64,000 bases of DNA from positions 930,001 to 994,000 of the forward strand of contig NZ_CP049037.1 in assembly GCF_011040495.1 (NCBI RefSeq), in the 5' to 3' direction. The notes below the pieces were generated by a model. That model worked only from the letters and a program-made list of their open reading frames with translations, searched no databases and had not been told where the DNA came from. The stretch comes from Pseudohalocynthiibacter aestuariivivens (GTDB lineage Bacteria; Pseudomonadota; Alphaproteobacteria; Rhodobacterales; Rhodobacteraceae). Below, in pieces: positions 62,022-64,000 of this stretch. Within the stretch, counting starts at the first letter, position 1. Each line of letters begins with the position of its first letter. A program made the translations under genes and the position numbers.

Positions 62022-62581
62022 GCTACGCTATAGCCCAAGTCACCGAGACGATATCTCAGAGATTCTTTTGAAACCCCTAACTCCAAGGCCATCTTTGTCA
62101 GATTACCCTGTGATAGACGGAATGCTCGACGCACTAAAACCTCTGGCATGAGCAGCTTGGCAGCAAAAATGTTGGCTTGATACTCGATCGAATTCCTATC
62201 GCCGTTCCGGTGCAGAATTCGCTCGCCGTTGGCCATCGAGTCGATCTTCCCACGATGTAGCAAGTAATGAGCGTATTCATGTGCCATAGAGAAACGCTGT
62301 CGGTTGGGATGATGCTTAGAGTTCACCGCAATTTCGAACCTGTCGTCGGCTATTCGCTTTATGTAGGCGTCATTGAATCCAAGATCCTCGAAGCTTAGGT
62401 CGAGTTCATTGTTGGACTCAATAATTGCTTCGATAGGGATGGAGGCGTCCATCGGAAGCCCCATTTGCTGATAGTACTTCACAACCTGCTCGGGCGAGTT
62501 GAGAAGCCCCGGCGGGGGCAGGTCCCGCTGGCTGGATTCTGCTCCGGGGCGTTGCGGTCTGCGAGGCGATTTAGACACCAT
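62018..62581 (-). CDS. ImmA/IrrE-family metallopeptidase
   Basis: A 187-residue zinc peptidase. The HExxH motif is in FSMAHEYAHYLLHRG, and a downstream glutamate is in NSIEYQANIFAAKLLMP. A C-terminal helix-turn-helix-like segment (NLTKMALELGVSKESLRYRLG) follows. Such enzymes cleave repressors or toxins, often in phage-like switches. The ATG at 62581 with GGAG nine bases upstream is preferred to one at 62614. It overlaps the membrane-protein gene by 11 bases and the Beta-family gene by four. Confidence 0.88.
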   Translation of the reverse strand: MVSKSPRRPQRPGAESSQRDLPPPGLLNSPEQVVKYYQQMGLPMDASIPIEAIIESNNELDLSFEDLGFNDAYIKRIADDRFEIAVNSKHHPNRQRFSMAHEYAHYLLHRGKIDSMANGERILHRNGDRNSIEYQANIFAAKLLMPEVLVRRAFRLSQGNLTKMALELGVSKESLRYRLGDLGYSVA

Positions 62582-63176
62582 GTTCGTCAGCTCCAAGCAG
62601 AATGGTTTCTTCATCCGGTTCGGTCACAGTTTCACCCGTGTCCATTTCTTCTACAAGGTACTCGAGGCGCTCGATGCGCTCTGAAAACCCAGCAATAAAC
62701 TCACCGTGATTTCCTGACTTTTCTACGAGCCTGTCGACCGTGCCTTTCATTTCCTTACTTTCCTCTGCAATTTGTTGGACGAGCAGAGTTTTCCCAGAGT
62801 TTTTAGTGAAGAAGTTCTCGGTGAGCGTCGGCAACTCAGCTTCGACATGCTGTTTGGCCGAGTAGCGAAGGCTCAAGGCGGCGATAATACCAATAAGCGT
62901 TAGGATGCCGATCAAAATGACGATCAGGTTCGTGTAGAAGCTCGACAGTGCGGCTATCATACCGTCTGAAGTCATCGTATTGTCGAAGAAGCAAATACTT
63001 TGGTTTGCGTAGGTCCAACAGTCACTTTCTGGGAACGTCGAGAAAAGAACTCGAAAACGGGTCCAACCGTACACCATAGAAAGTGTTAACAGCGACGTCA
63101 GGACAGCTGTCGCCATCACGATCCCGATTGTCAGCCTGCTGGGTGCCGCCGTGGCGTTTGGACGTTCTTGGCTCAC
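62571..63176 (-). CDS. Two-TM membrane protein with C-terminal helical tail
   Basis: A 201-residue protein with two hydrophobic segments (about residues 16-38 and 83-108). Between them is a 45-residue extracytoplasmic loop with two cysteines (SDCWTYANQSICFF). The last 80 residues are charged and probably coiled coil (FIAGFSERIERLEYLVEEM). No family was recognised. It is first of a three-gene operon with the ImmA/IrrE peptidase and the Beta-family protein; a sensing or effector role at the membrane is an inference. Confidence 0.75.
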   Translation of the reverse strand: MSQERPNATAAPSRLTIGIVMATAVLTSLLTLSMVYGWTRFRVLFSTFPESDCWTYANQSICFFDNTMTSDGMIAALSSFYTNLIVILIGILTLIGIIAALSLRYSAKQHVEAELPTLTENFFTKNSGKTLLVQQIAEESKEMKGTVDRLVEKSGNHGEFIAGFSERIERLEYLVEEMDTGETVTEPDEETILLGADEHGV

Positions 63177-64000
63177 TATATTTCTTTACAAATATTCCCT
63201 GTCGATTTCTTGCATAGGATGTGATGAATTGCAACTTTCAGCTGTTGCGAGATTTATCGGATAATTCAGTTCCTCAGGGTACCACTGCTACGTCGGGTAA
63301 GGCTATCAGCATCAGCGACTGAATAGCCGCTGTGCTCTTCACTTGACGCACGTTCGCTCGCACTCATGGCCCAGCCCTTGGATGCCGTGCCGGATGCGAT
63401 GAGATCAATCGACATGGGCTTCGACCTACCGTTCGATCTAATGTAGGCAGGTTCCGAACGTACAGGTACCGTTTTTTTTGGGGGGAGTCCTCTTCAGAGA
63501 AAGAGTTCGTCACGTTTCTTAAGAGAATGATGAAACACCTCATTCCAACGAAATTGAAATGAATTACTTCGCCCGAACATGTAAATAGCAGCAGATGCCT
63601 GTTGGCTGCTTGATACAAAATTATGCGGGTGTCGCCGGCAACCCTTAAACAATCTGCAATTCCGGCAGTGCCCACGCCAGAGTTTCAGGATCGGCACCCC
63701 GGCCGCCTGGCTTTTTTTCCAGAACTCAAAGCTTGTGCTTACAATGCCATCGCTTGTCCGCTGCGGTTAGCACGAGCGCCACCACGCTCGTGACCACCTC
63801 CCGTCGGTGGCCGGGACTTCAAAGGCCGCCAAAGTCAGCCTTCTTTGACAGACGACATGGGAAAACTTCTCGGATGCACGTTTAGGCTTCCTCTCAAAGG
63901 GGTGCCATCATCTCTGGGGAATGATCAGTTCCCAGCAGCGCGCTGCGTCTTCAGTGATGTAGTATTTTGCAAAGCGTCCAGGTCATCTGGATTTTGCGCC
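63177..64000. other. Gene-poor right edge
   Basis: No ORF with a convincing start and composition was found in the last 824 bases. The operon promoter of the membrane-protein gene should be just after 63177. Short minus-strand frames near 63.9 kb (such as FAKYYITEDAARWELIIPQR) look protein-like but are cut by stops on both sides, suggesting a decayed gene that continues past the window. Confidence 0.45.

Noticed and set aside
44325-63176. CRISPR array or Cas genes tied to the Tn7-like element
   Set aside because: I found no direct-repeat array with regular spacers and no cas-like protein in the region.
63364-63697. Overlapping minus-strand ORFs of 103 and 67 codons
   Set aside because: Irregular composition, no starts with ribosome sites and no recognisable motif; probably chance frames or decayed sequence.

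Overview
The window looks like a chromosomal segment of a marine-type alphaproteobacterium of the Rhodobacterales (Roseobacter group). Signs are the irr gene divergent from fabA, the MBL/tatD/holB/tmk/D-Ala-D-Ala carboxypeptidase/SPOR block, a thiDOSGEF operon behind a TPP riboswitch, pobA with pcaD, and high-GC coding throughout. The genus is not determined.

Region by region: (1) 1-6.9 kb carries the RNA/ribosome maturation set corC (partial), ybeY, phoH and miaB on the minus strand. It is interrupted by an opposite-strand SGNH-like gene and by an OmpA-like/lipoprotein pair that share a two-cysteine motif. (2) 7-13.6 kb holds the unsaturated fatty acid genes fabA, fabB and fabI, with an arsR-acr3 arsenite module lodged between fabA and fabB. 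The iron regulator irr diverges from fabA and overlaps a metallophosphoesterase gene. (3) 14.3-20 kb is one tightly overlapping plus-strand operon: HAD, alpha/beta hydrolase, PLP dehydratase, EEP hydrolase, pobA, pcaD. (4) 20-29.5 kb holds an alcohol dehydrogenase, an enolase-superfamily protein, a PACE efflux protein and the minus-strand block from the SPOR lipoprotein to an AEC transporter. (5) A tRNA-Ser(UGA) lies at 29.65 kb. (6) 30.3-34.7 kb is the thiamine operon with its riboswitch.

(7) 34.9-43.1 kb is a periplasmic copper-handling cluster. Two cytochromes c, a Tat-type multicopper oxidase and a DUF305 protein are on the plus strand. They converge on copABCD, including a Met/His-rich CopA, and a small cysteine-containing exported protein on the minus strand. 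A truncated glutaredoxin-like fragment sits at the convergence point, and CueR-like dyads lie before both ends of the cluster. (8) 43.1-44.3 kb is gene-poor but contains a compact transcription unit: consensus promoter, 42-codon ORF and terminator.

(9) 44.3-50.6 kb is the core of a Tn7-like transposon: a TnsA-like endonuclease, TniA/TnsB-type DDE transposase, TniB ATPase and TniQ, in one overlapping operon. (10) 50.8-63.2 kb is a defence-like island. It has a DUF3883 nuclease-like gene divergent from a type I restriction operon hsdRMS, whose fourth member looks like an EVE/PUA-like plus HNH fusion. An IS5-type element with a TAATTA target duplication follows, then an overlapping three-gene minus-strand operon: membrane protein, ImmA/IrrE peptidase, Beta-family protein. 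The last 0.8 kb has no gene I can support.

The most novel-looking pieces are the membrane/ImmA-IrrE/Beta operon, the EVE-HNH partner of the type I system, the TnsA-bearing Tni element possibly linked to the copper cluster, and the short 42-residue transcription unit. All functions are inferred from motifs and context; no database search was run.
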